A program made the translations under genes and the position numbers. Shown piece by piece: positions 24,975 through 35,103 of a DNA stretch of 64,000 nt. The DNA is taken from contig CALVEV010000014.1 of NCBI GenBank assembly GCA_944326685.1, forward strand, positions 62,001 through 126,000, written 5' to 3'. The DNA is from Candidatus Gastranaerophilales bacterium. Its GTDB lineage: Bacteria; Cyanobacteriota; Vampirovibrionia; Gastranaerophilales; Gastranaerophilaceae. The first letter of the stretch is position 1; each line of letters starts with the position of its first letter. A model generated the notes under the pieces. The model saw only the letters and a list, made by a program, of their open reading frames with translations, did not search any database and had not been told where the DNA came from.

Positions 24975-26534
24975 TTACTTCTTTTGCGATTTATCGGCAA
25001 GTTCACTATCTAATCTTAAGAATACGGGATGAATATTTGCTTTATCGATTAAGTGACCAACTTTAATATTATCAGCATTTAAATCTTGAAGTTTTCTTCC
25101 TATATCGTAAGATAATTGACTAGCCATATCTTTAGCAATATTTGGACAATAAGGATAAATCAAACTTGATACAATACACATAACATCTAAAACAGTTGTA
25201 AGAACTTGACCACATTTATCCATTTCACCATTTTTAGCTAAAGCCCAAGGTTCTGAATCTGTAATATATTTGTTAGCAGAATCTACAAGCTGCATTATTT
25301 TTTGAGCTGCTTCTTGAATTTCATAGTAATCAAAATGATGCATAACGTCTTTTACTGTTTGTTCAGCTTGTTTTGATAGCTCTGTTTCTACTTTAAATTC
25401 AGGTTTAACATCGCCTTCAAAATATTTTACTAACATTGATAAAGTTCTATTTAATAAATTACCCATTGAATTTGCTAAATGAGCATTTACTTTTTCTTTA
25501 AAGTCTTCATCCGAATAATTACCATCTTTACCACAAGGAGCAGCAGATGCCATATAATATCTAAAAGCATCCGGAATAGATAATTCAAAGTTCTCAAGAA
25601 CAGATGTTGGAGATATTACATTCCCTAATGATTTAGACATCTTAGTTTCATCTATTGTAATCCAACCGTGAGCTAAAATATGTTTAGGTAAAGGTAAATC
25701 TAAAGCCATTAATATTGCTAACCAATAAATGCTATGGAATTTAAGAATATCTTTACCAATAACTTGAACATCAGCTGGCCATAAATTATTAAATTGAGTA
25801 CTTGAACCATCTGGATCATAACCAATTGCTGTAATATAGTTTGATAATGCATCAATCCAAACATATATAACTTGTTCAGGATCATCTAAAACATCTATAC
25901 CCCAAGATACATTTGATTTTGCTCTTGATACTGAGATATCTTCAATATTTTCTAATTGATTTAATACTTCATTTGCTCTGAATGCAGGAATTATAAAATC
26001 TGGATTTTGTTTTATGTGTTTTATAATTGCATCTTTATATTTTGATAATTTAAAGAAATAGTTTTCTTCTGAAACTACTTCAGGTTTTTTCAAGTGATCT
26101 GGACAAAGTCCATCTTCTGTTAGGTCTTTTTCATTTAAGAACGCTTCACAACCACTACAATATAAACCTGTATATGAATGTTTATAGATATCACCTTTTT
26201 CTACAAGTTTTTTAAATATTTTTTGAACAACTTTTTCATGGTAATCATCTGTTGTTCTTACAAAATGATTATAATCAACTCCTAAAGCTTTCCAGGCATC
26301 TTTAAATTGTTGAGAATTTTCATCACAAAGTTCTTTTGGTGTGATACCTCTTTCAGCAGCAGTTTTCTGAATCTTTATACCATGTTCATCAGTTCCTGTT
26401 AAGAAAAAAGCATTGTCAGTTCTTTGTGTATAATGTCTAAAAATAACATCTGTTAAAATCTTTTCATAAGCGTGCCCAATATGAGGTGCTCCATTTACGT
26501 AATCAATTGCAGTTGTAGTGTAAAATTTATCCAT
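24975..26534 (-). CDS. metG: Methionine--tRNA ligase
   Basis: A 519-residue class I synthetase. HIGH motif: PHIGHAYEKI. KMSKS loop: TKMSKSLGN. A single zinc knuckle uses CSGC with CPDH (~127-148). It lacks the C-terminal EMAP-type dimerisation domain found in some longer MetRS proteins, so is the short monomeric type. AAGGGAT precedes the ATG. It lies 43 bases after the lytic transglycosylase gene on the same strand. Confidence 0.97.
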   Translation of the reverse strand: MDKFYTTTAIDYVNGAPHIGHAYEKILTDVIFRHYTQRTDNAFFLTGTDEHGIKIQKTAAERGITPKELCDENSQQFKDAWKALGVDYNHFVRTTDDYHEKVVQKIFKKLVEKGDIYKHSYTGLYCSGCEAFLNEKDLTEDGLCPDHLKKPEVVSEENYFFKLSKYKDAIIKHIKQNPDFIIPAFRANEVLNQLENIEDISVSRAKSNVSWGIDVLDDPEQVIYVWIDALSNYITAIGYDPDGSSTQFNNLWPADVQVIGKDILKFHSIYWLAILMALDLPLPKHILAHGWITIDETKMSKSLGNVISPTSVLENFELSIPDAFRYYMASAAPCGKDGNYSDEDFKEKVNAHLANSMGNLLNRTLSMLVKYFEGDVKPEFKVETELSKQAEQTVKDVMHHFDYYEIQEAAQKIMQLVDSANKYITDSEPWALAKNGEMDKCGQVLTTVLDVMCIVSSLIYPYCPNIAKDMASQLSYDIGRKLQDLNADNIKVGHLIDKANIHPVFLRLDSELADKSQKK

Positions 26535-26577
26535 AATTATAATCCCTTCTTTATGAAGTTATTATAACATAGATAAA

Positions 26578-27288
26578 TTATGCAGTAATGCTGAATTTTT
26601 GATTATTTTTTAAAGCATTGTAGTTTGCAACAACTTTTCTTGAATATGCACTGGAAGAAGCTCCTAATTTTTTAGCACCACCAATTCCCATATTATAACC
26701 CATTGAAGCTTTATTCATGTCTCCATTAAATTCTTTTAAACATTGTGCTAAGTATTTACATCCTTTATCTAGGTTTTCATCAACATTTAAAACTTTACCA
26801 TGATATCTTGCGTTTAATTGCATTAACCCATAATCATTTGTTGCAGATTTTGCATTTGGGTTAAATCCTGATTCTACTGCAATTGTTGCTTTTACATAAT
26901 TTGGGTCAATACCATATTTATTTGCATATTGTAAAATTTTATCATCATACGCATTTGAAAATCCATTTGCAGTTCCAACAGATGTATAATTGCCTTTGTT
27001 AAAACCTGTAGGTCCTTGTGCGTTTCCTGTTTCTACTATAGTAAAATTATTTTGGTTATTATTTGGTTCTTCTGTTTCTTTTTCAAATACTGAGCCATCT
27101 GCGTTGTATGTTTTACCATTGAATATAAATGTATTATTTGAAATTGACTCAACGGCTGATTCATATAAGCCTTTTTCTCGTCCAGCATTGATTCCTGTAT
27201 CTTCATTACCACCATTTGCTTTCGAATCACACATGTTGGCAATAATTTTTTGTATTCCATCTAAACTTGATATTTTTAATGTACTCAT
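26578..27288 (-). CDS. Lytic transglycosylase-like (SLT) protein without signal peptide
   Basis: At 236 residues, its C-terminal ~125 are an SLT lysozyme-like domain: the catalytic glutamate E139 is in ATIAVESGFNP, followed by DYGLMQLNA, CKYLAQCL and SMGYNMG. This fold cleaves peptidoglycan glycan strands. The N-terminal ~110 residues are disordered, Asn/Gly-rich and carry no Sec signal peptide, which is unusual for a wall enzyme. The ATG is preceded by CGGGGAA. The gene stands behind a GCAA-class promoter 65 bases after the 674-residue unknown. Confidence 0.87.
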   Translation of the reverse strand: MSTLKISSLDGIQKIIANMCDSKANGGNEDTGINAGREKGLYESAVESISNNTFIFNGKTYNADGSVFEKETEEPNNNQNNFTIVETGNAQGPTGFNKGNYTSVGTANGFSNAYDDKILQYANKYGIDPNYVKATIAVESGFNPNAKSATNDYGLMQLNARYHGKVLNVDENLDKGCKYLAQCLKEFNGDMNKASMGYNMGIGGAKKLGASSSAYSRKVVANYNALKNNQKFSITA

Positions 27289-27306
27289 AATAATTCCCCG
27301 TATAAT

Positions 27307-27337
27307 AATAAAGTATTTTTATTAGTAATTATTGCTT
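27307..27337 (-). promoter_or_regulatory. GCAA-class promoter of the lytic transglycosylase gene
   Basis: Minus strand: AAGCAA (27337-27332), 19 bases, TTTATT (27312-27307) preceded by TAC. The stretch AATAAAAATACTTTATTATTA nearly repeats that before the HExxH gene at 44.26 kb. Confidence 0.6.
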
Positions 27338-27353
27338 TTTATATTAAGAATTA

Positions 27354-29378
27354 TTAATAAATACCATTTAGAACATTTAATGCATTCGCTTCGGCCTTAT
27401 CAGCATTAGCAATTGCTTGATCTACTTTTGATCTATCAGCCTCTTGATTTGATTTTATTGTAGGAGCAACTTCAGCCGGGATATAAGAGCGTTCTTCTTT
27501 ATCATAAGGGCTTACAATTCCTTCTATCTCACAATTTTCAGACGGAATATATCTATCTTCTGGCTGATTAATTACATGATCGCCTGATAATTCTCTTTTT
27601 ATAAGATTATCATCTGGTAAATCATCAATATTTACAGTTTTTACTACAGGTTTTTCTTCTACTTGTTGAGTGGTTGAGCTAGGATTTTCTTGTTGTATTG
27701 GTTGAATATTTTGAGATGGATTTTCTGCAACTTTTTCTTTAGCTTCTTTTTCTGCTTCTTCTGGCTCGTATGGCTTACCAAAGATTGCACTTGTACAGCT
27801 TGAAATTAATTTTTCTACCAATGGAGATATTGCTAATGCATAAATTGCAAATCTTAAAGGATAACCCACTGCATTTTTACCTAATGAAGGTAACATACGT
27901 TTTAAGTTTCTGCCTATAGCACTCATTTTAGCACTGCCTTTAAGTCCTTTGGTAACTTCTTTGTATGCCGGTTTTGTTTCTAAGCCGATACTTAAGAAAG
28001 AACCTACTTTCTTCATTGCTTTTACAAATTTCGATTGAGTACCTGCTACATTTTTCAAATTTTGTACACTTTGCCAAGCTGCATCATAAGCTGCTTTATC
28101 TGCAAATGCTCCTGATTTTGCCATTTTTTCAAAATTTCTATATGCAACTCTGTATCTACCAACTTGCATTTTACTCATGCCAGTATATTGAATACCATTA
28201 ATACCATGCATTAGTTTGATTGCTAATGGCATTGAAACAATCCAAGATACTGCATCAACACCACCTGCAACTGCAGTTCCAACTTTTTGATCTTTTGGTG
28301 CTTTTAATGCATTATATAGTGCTGTTCCTAAACCAAAAGCAACGAATAAGGAATTAATCTTTCCTCCACCAAATGTCAAACCACGCATAAATAATTTTGG
28401 AGCTTTAGCTAATGCTTTACCTAATTTAGAAACATGTTTTGTACCAGAAATCAATTTATTATAACTCATTGATAAATTAGTTGAACGTTTTGTGAATAAC
28501 CCTACAAATGGTAACCAAGAATTTCTACCAAAGAATGCTTTAGCATTTTTACCACCACGTTTACAAGCTTCAGTAATAACTTTTTCATATTTTGTTGGAT
28601 TTTTTAAGACTGTTTCATAAGTACTTGGATCCAAACCCAAATGCTTAATCTTCATTTCTTTTAAGGTTTCAGCTATTTTATCTGGTGCTAATGTATCAAT
28701 AAAATTAGCTGGAGCACCTATTCTATTAAATTGTAATTCTTGCAAGGCTTTTCTTAAATTTTTAACTCCACCAAATGTTCCTTTACCATATTTAGCTTTT
28801 AATGCTTGAATTTCAGCTTTTGTTGCGCCTGCTTCTTTTAAGGTCTTTGGCATTTCTCCTAAATAACCTTCAATAGTTCTAGCTGCTTCACTTAAATCAG
28901 CGTGTTGCTGTGTTTCCATGAAACCTTTTACAAAACTATTTTCAGGTTTTGTTGGAGTATTAAACATTGCACTTAATAATGGTTTTTTATTAATATAATT
29001 TTTTATAAATGTTTTAAATGTTGAGCCACCAGCTTTTATACTTGTTAATATTTTATTATCTTTATATTTATCAGAAACCTTATCCCCAAAAGTTCCTAAT
29101 CTTCCCATAATAGTTTTTTCATAATTTTCATTTGAACAATTTTTATTGAATAAATCCATTAATTTATTCAAACCAAACCAAGAACCTAAAATTAATAAAG
29201 GTTTTTTATTATCTTTCTTTTCTTGATTTTCAAAAGAATCTGATTGTGGGGTTTTATCAACAGTTTGTTTTCCTGTTGAATTTACTGGATAGCCAACATA
29301 TGGTTGTTGTGAGATTGGTTGTTGTGATACTTGTTGTTGATATTGTTTAACTGTATTATCAATCAAATTCCCAGACAT
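27354..29378 (-). CDS. Large lineage-type protein with hydrophobic segments, unknown
   Basis: A 674-residue protein that I do not recognise. The N-terminal ~60 residues are Gln/Asn/Ser-rich and disordered. The middle is basic and helical. Hydrophobic segments occur at ~350-395 (SLFVAFGLGTALYNAL; AVSWIVSMPLAIKLM) and ~505-525 (LRFAIYALAISPLVEKL). The tail is acidic and Pro/Gln-rich, with KEEA-type repeats. There is no signal peptide. It is single behind a GCAA-class promoter, next to the transglycosylase. It could be a membrane-inserting or scaffold protein. Confidence 0.8.
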   Translation of the reverse strand: MSGNLIDNTVKQYQQQVSQQPISQQPYVGYPVNSTGKQTVDKTPQSDSFENQEKKDNKKPLLILGSWFGLNKLMDLFNKNCSNENYEKTIMGRLGTFGDKVSDKYKDNKILTSIKAGGSTFKTFIKNYINKKPLLSAMFNTPTKPENSFVKGFMETQQHADLSEAARTIEGYLGEMPKTLKEAGATKAEIQALKAKYGKGTFGGVKNLRKALQELQFNRIGAPANFIDTLAPDKIAETLKEMKIKHLGLDPSTYETVLKNPTKYEKVITEACKRGGKNAKAFFGRNSWLPFVGLFTKRSTNLSMSYNKLISGTKHVSKLGKALAKAPKLFMRGLTFGGGKINSLFVAFGLGTALYNALKAPKDQKVGTAVAGGVDAVSWIVSMPLAIKLMHGINGIQYTGMSKMQVGRYRVAYRNFEKMAKSGAFADKAAYDAAWQSVQNLKNVAGTQSKFVKAMKKVGSFLSIGLETKPAYKEVTKGLKGSAKMSAIGRNLKRMLPSLGKNAVGYPLRFAIYALAISPLVEKLISSCTSAIFGKPYEPEEAEKEAKEKVAENPSQNIQPIQQENPSSTTQQVEEKPVVKTVNIDDLPDDNLIKRELSGDHVINQPEDRYIPSENCEIEGIVSPYDKEERSYIPAEVAPTIKSNQEADRSKVDQAIANADKAEANALNVLNGIY

Positions 29379-29409
29379 AATATTCCCTTAATTAACTTAA
29401 CTCAATAAT

Positions 29410-29439
29410 ATAAAAACATTTTTTTTTAAATTATTGCCT
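29410..29439 (-). promoter_or_regulatory. GCAA-class promoter of the 674-residue protein
   Basis: Minus strand: AGGCAA (29439-29434), 18 bases including an A9 run, then TTTTAT (29415-29410) directly preceded by TGT. Confidence 0.6.
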
Positions 29440-29469
29440 TTTTTATAAGTTATATTAAGTTATATGAAA

Positions 29470-29985
29470 TTAATCTCCAGTGGTTGATGTTGCTAATAGT
29501 TTATTAATATCAGATTTCATTAAACTTCTTAAATCTCCTTTTAGTTTAAAATATTCGGCAAATTTAGGTGTTGTTCTGATATTAAAGGAACGACCATTTT
29601 TATCTTTTGTTCTTGATATAAGACCTTTATCTAATAATTCTTGTACATGTTCATAAGCATTTGAGCGTAATTCTTTTAAATAAGATTGCCTGATTGGTTC
29701 TTTTAAAGCAATCACTGTTAATGTCTTAAGAACTGGAGGCTTTAATTCAACTGGACAAAGCTTTTCTACAATATCCATATGTTCTTCTTTGACTTGAAGA
29801 ATATAACCATCTTCATCATCAATTTCTAATGCTCCATCTCGGGATGCATAATCCATAATAAGTTCTAATAATGCCTCTTCAACTTTATCTGGTTCTTCTT
29901 CTAATATTTCTGCAATATCTTTTATATGTAGAACTTTAGCAGTTGTAAATAAAACTGCCTCAATCCTTGATTTCAACTGTTCCAT
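29470..29985 (-). CDS. scpB: Segregation and condensation protein B
   Basis: A 171-residue kleisin-associated protein with two winged-helix domains. RIEAVLFTTAKVLHIKDIAEIL is the typical start, and the second domain carries LKTLTVIALKEPIRQSYLKE and LLDKGLISRTKDKNGR. ScpB dimers bind ScpA and regulate the SMC complex in chromosome segregation. The gene overlaps scpA by 26 bases and is last in smc-scpA-scpB. Confidence 0.95.
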   Translation of the reverse strand: MEQLKSRIEAVLFTTAKVLHIKDIAEILEEEPDKVEEALLELIMDYASRDGALEIDDEDGYILQVKEEHMDIVEKLCPVELKPPVLKTLTVIALKEPIRQSYLKELRSNAYEHVQELLDKGLISRTKDKNGRSFNIRTTPKFAEYFKLKGDLRSLMKSDINKLLATSTTGD

Positions 29986-30850
29986 TTTCTTCCTCTGCTA
30001 AACCATTAACCATACTTACTACAGTATCTACAGAATCTTGCAATACATTTGCTGCAATTATTTTATCTGTATCTGATACTTCTTCTCGTTTTATTACATA
30101 TAAATCAGAATAAAATTCATCTTGTACCAAATCGTAATTACTTTCTGCTGTTAAGAATAATAAAGAAATATATGCAGAAATTTTATCCATTCCAAGTAAT
30201 GTTAATTCATTTAATTCAATCTTATCCTGACGATTTAGAATCTCTTCAAGGTTTGCACGTAATCTTTGAACACCTTTTTCAATATATTCGTCGTGAGCTA
30301 AATTTATAATATCTTCTGGAGATAAATTTGAATAATTTTTAACCCTACGCTTTGCTCTTTCATGAGCATTCCTTAAAGATTGCTTCTTATCAAGCATTTC
30401 ATAGAATTCTAATTGGCGAATTAAATCTCTTAATGTTACAACCCTATTTCTATTTAATCTAACACTTGTTCTTCTTTGTAAAACTTCATCTATCGATACA
30501 ACATTATTAGTTGGAATATATTCACTCTCATAATCTAAAGTATCATCATCAAATTCTAAATCAGGTTCTTCAACTTGTGGTTCAAAGTCTGATAATTCTA
30601 CTCCTTCTAAAATATTTGATTTTAATTTTAATAGAATTGATGCAAATAAAAGAGTTCGACCTGTTAATCTAAGATTTTGTGCCTTACTTTGGAATAAATG
30701 AGTAAGGTATTTATCTGTAACATCAATAATATCAATATTCCAAGGATCAATTTTTCCTTGTTTTGCCATTTGCACAAGAATTTCGATCCCGTCAACTTCT
30801 TTGTTTTCAGGATTGATATTATTAAATTCTAAATCAAATGCCTCTGTCAT
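29960..30850 (-). CDS. scpA: Segregation and condensation protein A (kleisin)
   Basis: A 296-residue kleisin bridging the SMC heads. It has the N-terminal family signature (EILVQMAKQGKIDPWNIDI), the TGRTLLFASILLKLKS helix, an acidic linker and a C-terminal winged helix (~225-280, TLLGMDKISAYISLLFLTAES). It starts 17 bases after the smc stop and overlaps scpB. AGGGG lies before the ATG. Length is slightly above the usual ~250. Confidence 0.95.
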   Translation of the reverse strand: MTEAFDLEFNNINPENKEVDGIEILVQMAKQGKIDPWNIDIIDVTDKYLTHLFQSKAQNLRLTGRTLLFASILLKLKSNILEGVELSDFEPQVEEPDLEFDDDTLDYESEYIPTNNVVSIDEVLQRRTSVRLNRNRVVTLRDLIRQLEFYEMLDKKQSLRNAHERAKRRVKNYSNLSPEDIINLAHDEYIEKGVQRLRANLEEILNRQDKIELNELTLLGMDKISAYISLLFLTAESNYDLVQDEFYSDLYVIKREEVSDTDKIIAANVLQDSVDTVVSMVNGLAEEENGTVEIKD

Positions 30851-30867
30851 TAACCCCTATTTTCCTT

Positions 30868-33800
30868 TTATTCTTCTCTAAGTTTTACACCTGTAACTTT
30901 TGAAATACCTTTTTCTTTTTGTGTAACACCTATTGTTCTATTAGCTGATTCTATCATAGGTTTTCTATGACTAACTACTATAAATTGCGTATCTTTTGAT
31001 TGAGATTGGACAATATGTGCTAATTTTTCTACATTAATACCATCTAAATTCGCGTCAACCTCGTCAAATGCATAGAATGGTGCAGGCATGTATCTTTGAA
31101 TCGCAAATACAAATGCTAATGCTGTTAATGATTTTTCACCGCCAGACATACCTTCTAATCTTTGTTTTTTCTTATCTCTAGGTTGAGCCTCAATAGTTAA
31201 ACCACCTGTAAATGGAGATTCTGGTTCTTGTAGAATCAAAGTACCTTCACCATCTGATAACTTGTGGAAAATATCCTTAAAGTTATCATTAATATTATTA
31301 TAAGTTTTCATGAACGCTTCTTTTTTGTCTTGTTCATAACCACCCATTTTTTCTAATAATTGCAATCTTTCTTTAGTTAATGTTTCAATTTGTTCTTTTA
31401 AAACAGTTTCACGAGCAAGAACTTCTTCATACTCTTCTAATGCTCTCATATTAACATTTCCTAAATCATCCATACGTTTTGATAGACGTTGAATTTTTGC
31501 GTTAATTTCTTCTTCGCTCATTTCTGGAGGTGTAAGTTGTCCAACTTCAATTCCTGCTTCTTCTAACTCTTTTCTTACATCTTCTAATTGAGGTTCTAGT
31601 TCTCTACGTCTTGCTTTAAATGATTCAATTTGTTCTGAAATATTTTCAATTTCAGACATTTTTAAATTCTTCTTAGTTTTTAAGTTTACTAATTGATTAT
31701 TAATTTCATCACGTTCTTTTAATAAAGCACCTAATTTTTCTTTAATTTCATTTATTTGTGCTTCATATTCCTCTAATTTTACTTTTAATACTTTTATATC
31801 TTCTAATAATTGAACTTTATCTTTTTCACTTTCTTCATTATTTTTTATTGCGCGTTCAATATTTTCTTTTTGAGTAGTAATTGTTGTTTCATTAAATGCA
31901 ATTCTTTGTTTTGCAACATTAATATCATTATTTGCATTTAATTTCATTGTTTCAAGACGTTTGATTTCATGCTCTACCCCTTCTGTTTGTTCTTTAAGCT
32001 TTTTCAAATCGCCTTCGTTCATTAATTTTTCAATCTCATCTATCTGAGCTTGATACTCTGCTTCTTTTTCTAAGAACTTAACATGTTCTACTTCCATTTT
32101 ATCAAGTTCAGCTGTTAATTTTGCAATAGCAGGTTCAGCATCTTTGATTAACTTTTCTTTTTCTTCTTGTTGTGTTTGAGAAGACTCATAATTAGTATTT
32201 AATGATGCTAATTCAACTTTAGCTTTAGAACATTCATTCATTGCATTTGAATAATCAGTTCTTACTTTTTCTAATTTAGCTTCTAAATCTTTTTTCGTAC
32301 TTACTAATTCTTGACGTTTCTTTTCAAGTTCATTTAATTTTGATTTGTATTTTTCAAGTTCATCATCGTCATTTACAGTAAATTTTAACCCTGTACGTTT
32401 TTGAGAACCACCAGAAATTGAACCTGATTTTTCAAATAAAGAACCATCAAGTGTAACCATTCTGTATTTACCAATAAGCTTTTTAGCAACGTGCCTATCT
32501 TCAACAACAAGTGTTTCACCTACTGCATAATAAAAAGCATTTAAGTATTCATCGTCAAAATCTATCAAGTTAATAGCAAAATCTATAACTCCTTTTTCTC
32601 TAGGTAAGTTAAGTCTTGAAGGAGCTTTTATTACTCTATTTAAAGGAATAAATGTTGCACGACCAGCATTAGAAGATTTCAAGATTTCAATAGCTCTTGC
32701 TGCAACATCTTCATCATCAACAACTATGTGAGACATTCTGCCACCAACTGCAATTTCAAGTGCTAATGAATACTCTTTATCAACATTTCCTAATTTTACT
32801 AATGGAGCGTGAACCCCATCTAAATTAGCATCCATAACAGTCTGTACAGTATGACCTAAGTTTGCTTCTTCAGATGCTTGTTTATTAGCTTCCATCATAT
32901 AGATTTTTTTGCTTGCAGCTTGAATATCGTATTCAATATCTTCAAGTTCATTTTTAACAATATCCAAATCGTGCATTGCACTTTGTTGAATCATTTTACA
33001 ATCTGCTAACTCTTGAGTTAATGTTTCAACTTGAAGCTCTATTGATTCTTTATTAGCTGTATAGTTTGATTTTATTGCATTTAATCTTTCTAATTGATTT
33101 TTTGCATCTTCTAAACTTCTCTTTAAGTTATTTAAGTCAGCTTCCATTGGAGCTTGTTTTTGAATTAAAGAAGTTTCTTTATCTTTTAAATCTTCTAAAG
33201 TCTTACGAAGTTCATTTCTTTTTGCAAGCTGTTGCTCAGCATTTTCACTTAAACCAGTCATATCTTCGTTTATTTTACGAAGTTGAGCTTTTTGTTCTTC
33301 TATATCGGCTTCTAATTTTTTGATTGTCTCTTCTCTATTTTGAATAGTAATTTCTTCATCTTTAATCTTATTTTTTTGAAGTTCGATACCATTCTTGAAA
33401 CCTTCAATAGACTTTAATCTATCTTGGATTTGTTTGTCATTATAAGTAATTGCAGATTCTTTTCTTGAAATTTCGCCCTTGCATTCTTCTGCTTGTTTTT
33501 GAACTTCTAATTGATGAGCTTCACCTTTTTCTTTTACAACTGCACAAATTTCTTCGTATTTTTGATTAATAAGATTAAGTTGCTCATCAATATCTTTGGC
33601 ATTTATTTCTTCTTCTTTTTTCTTTTTAGTAAATGTCAAAATATTTTCATGAGCTTTTTCTAAGTTACCTCTTATATCAAAGAACTTTACTGTTGTAACT
33701 TGGCTTTCTAATTCAGTTTTCTCATCTTTTAATTTTTTATACTTTAAAGCAACTTCTCTTTCTTCTTTTAACTGTTCTAAACGGTGTTCAACCTCACCTA

Positions 33801-34365
33801 AAATTAAAGATGAATGTTGCACCCTATTATTAACAGTATCAAGTTCACCTGTTGCCTGTTCTATCCTTCTATCAAAGTCTGCAACTCCTGCAATTTCATC
33901 AATAATTTTTCTTCTATCCATAGGAGTACAATTTGTAATAGATAGAACATCATTTTGCATCATAACATTATAACTATTAGGAGTAATGTTATGATTTTCT
34001 AATTTTGCATGTATATCTGCTAAAGTAACAACTTTGTCATCCATATAATAAATACTGTTATACCCTTGAGAAGATTTTTTAATCTTACGAGCAACAGTAA
34101 AATCTTTTCCGTCATTCGTTTCAGAAAAAGTTACCTTAACAAAAGCTTCATTTCGTTTAGTGTAAGTAGAAATGAGATGGAACAATTTTTCAGCACGTAA
34201 TGCACGAGAAGTTGACAGACCAAGCGCAAACAAGATACTGTCAATAATATTACTCTTTCCTGAGCCGTTTGGTCCTGATATTGTTGTAAACCCTTTTAAT
34301 AATGGGATATCAACTTTATTAGCAAACGACTTAAAATTGTCTATCTCAAGTTGTTTTATGTACAT
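30868..34365 (-). CDS. smc: Chromosome segregation protein SMC
   Basis: A 1165-residue structural-maintenance ATPase. Walker A GPNGSGKSN is at ~31-39; two long coiled coils flank the hinge (~500-650, IAVGGRMSHIVVDDED); signature LEGMSGGEKSL and Walker B FYAFDEVDANLD are near the C-terminus. It compacts and aligns replicated DNA with ScpA/ScpB. The start is placed at 34365 (MYIKQLEIDNFKSF, the normal family start) behind AGGG; a TTG-initiated frame from 34401 adds 12 unlikely residues. Confidence 0.97.
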   Translation of the reverse strand: MYIKQLEIDNFKSFANKVDIPLLKGFTTISGPNGSGKSNIIDSILFALGLSTSRALRAEKLFHLISTYTKRNEAFVKVTFSETNDGKDFTVARKIKKSSQGYNSIYYMDDKVVTLADIHAKLENHNITPNSYNVMMQNDVLSITNCTPMDRRKIIDEIAGVADFDRRIEQATGELDTVNNRVQHSSLILGEVEHRLEQLKEEREVALKYKKLKDEKTELESQVTTVKFFDIRGNLEKAHENILTFTKKKKEEEINAKDIDEQLNLINQKYEEICAVVKEKGEAHQLEVQKQAEECKGEISRKESAITYNDKQIQDRLKSIEGFKNGIELQKNKIKDEEITIQNREETIKKLEADIEEQKAQLRKINEDMTGLSENAEQQLAKRNELRKTLEDLKDKETSLIQKQAPMEADLNNLKRSLEDAKNQLERLNAIKSNYTANKESIELQVETLTQELADCKMIQQSAMHDLDIVKNELEDIEYDIQAASKKIYMMEANKQASEEANLGHTVQTVMDANLDGVHAPLVKLGNVDKEYSLALEIAVGGRMSHIVVDDEDVAARAIEILKSSNAGRATFIPLNRVIKAPSRLNLPREKGVIDFAINLIDFDDEYLNAFYYAVGETLVVEDRHVAKKLIGKYRMVTLDGSLFEKSGSISGGSQKRTGLKFTVNDDDELEKYKSKLNELEKKRQELVSTKKDLEAKLEKVRTDYSNAMNECSKAKVELASLNTNYESSQTQQEEKEKLIKDAEPAIAKLTAELDKMEVEHVKFLEKEAEYQAQIDEIEKLMNEGDLKKLKEQTEGVEHEIKRLETMKLNANNDINVAKQRIAFNETTITTQKENIERAIKNNEESEKDKVQLLEDIKVLKVKLEEYEAQINEIKEKLGALLKERDEINNQLVNLKTKKNLKMSEIENISEQIESFKARRRELEPQLEDVRKELEEAGIEVGQLTPPEMSEEEINAKIQRLSKRMDDLGNVNMRALEEYEEVLARETVLKEQIETLTKERLQLLEKMGGYEQDKKEAFMKTYNNINDNFKDIFHKLSDGEGTLILQEPESPFTGGLTIEAQPRDKKKQRLEGMSGGEKSLTALAFVFAIQRYMPAPFYAFDEVDANLDGINVEKLAHIVQSQSKDTQFIVVSHRKPMIESANRTIGVTQKEKGISKVTGVKLREE

Positions 34366-34545
34366 ATTAATCCCTATCGAGAAAAACTCCCAACTTATCA
34401 ACTATGTATTTATTACACACTAAATTAAAAGTCATGTCAAATTGTTACAGATAATAAATTTTAATTTTACTAATGAAGTCAAAAATTAAAATTCTTGTAT
34501 TTTTTTAGTTTATTTATTAATTGTTGTTATCCAACTTTTATGTAA

Positions 34546-34576
34546 TAGCAAAAAATATTTTTATGACTGTTATATA
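34546..34576 (+). promoter_or_regulatory. GCAA-class promoter of the 152-residue protein
   Basis: TAGCAA (34546-34551), 19 bases, TATATA (34571-34576) preceded by TGT. Confidence 0.6.
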
Positions 34577-34617
34577 AGTAAGTGTAATAAAAAATATATT
34601 TATGAAGGAGATATAAA

Positions 34618-35076
34618 ATGAAAACATCTTTATTTACAACTATTGCCCCTAAAAAAACATTAATAAATAAAATTAATCAAAGACATCAATTGAGTGCTAA
34701 AAATGTTGTAATAGATAAAGGTTTATCTGAGTCAACAAAAGCAATATTAGAGGCAAATAAAAGTTCTATTGGACGTTATGCCGGTAAAAAATGGGTTAAT
34801 GTAGAATTTAAACCAGCCAATGATTTATTTGGTAATACTCAAATGGTTATTAATGAATCAAGAATTACATTCCCTGGAGGAATGTATAATCCAAATTTAC
34901 CTGGCTGTGGTCATGTTATAACGAAAAAGCCGATTGCGATGCATGTTTTAGATTCAAATCAAGATACTTTTGTAAACGATATTAAAAAAGGTATTAAAAT
35001 GTCAGTTTCAAAAGAAAAAACTCAAGATATTAAATCTGATTTACTTAATGCTCTTGATAATTATTTAAAAAAATAA
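34618..35076 (+). CDS. Lineage-type 152-residue protein, unknown
   Basis: No family recognised. The N-terminus is basic (MKTSLFTTIAPKKTLINKIN). The centre has a beta-like region with WVNVEFKPAND, RITFPGGMYNPNLPGCGHVI and one cysteine. The C-terminus is a lysine-rich helix (LLNALDNYLKK). There is no signal peptide. It has an excellent GAAGGAG ribosome-binding site and a GCAA-class promoter. It lies divergent from smc and ends at a strong terminator, so is a stand-alone unit. Confidence 0.78.
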   Translation: MKTSLFTTIAPKKTLINKINQRHQLSAKNVVIDKGLSESTKAILEANKSSIGRYAGKKWVNVEFKPANDLFGNTQMVINESRITFPGGMYNPNLPGCGHVITKKPIAMHVLDSNQDTFVNDIKKGIKMSVSKEKTQDIKSDLLNALDNYLKK

Positions 35077-35103
35077 GTTAGAAATAAATTAATATAATAT
35101 AAG

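Noticed and set aside
34366-34401. TTG-initiated N-terminal extension of SMC
   Set aside because: SMC proteins begin at MYIKQLEI-type sequence, and AGGG sits right before that ATG.
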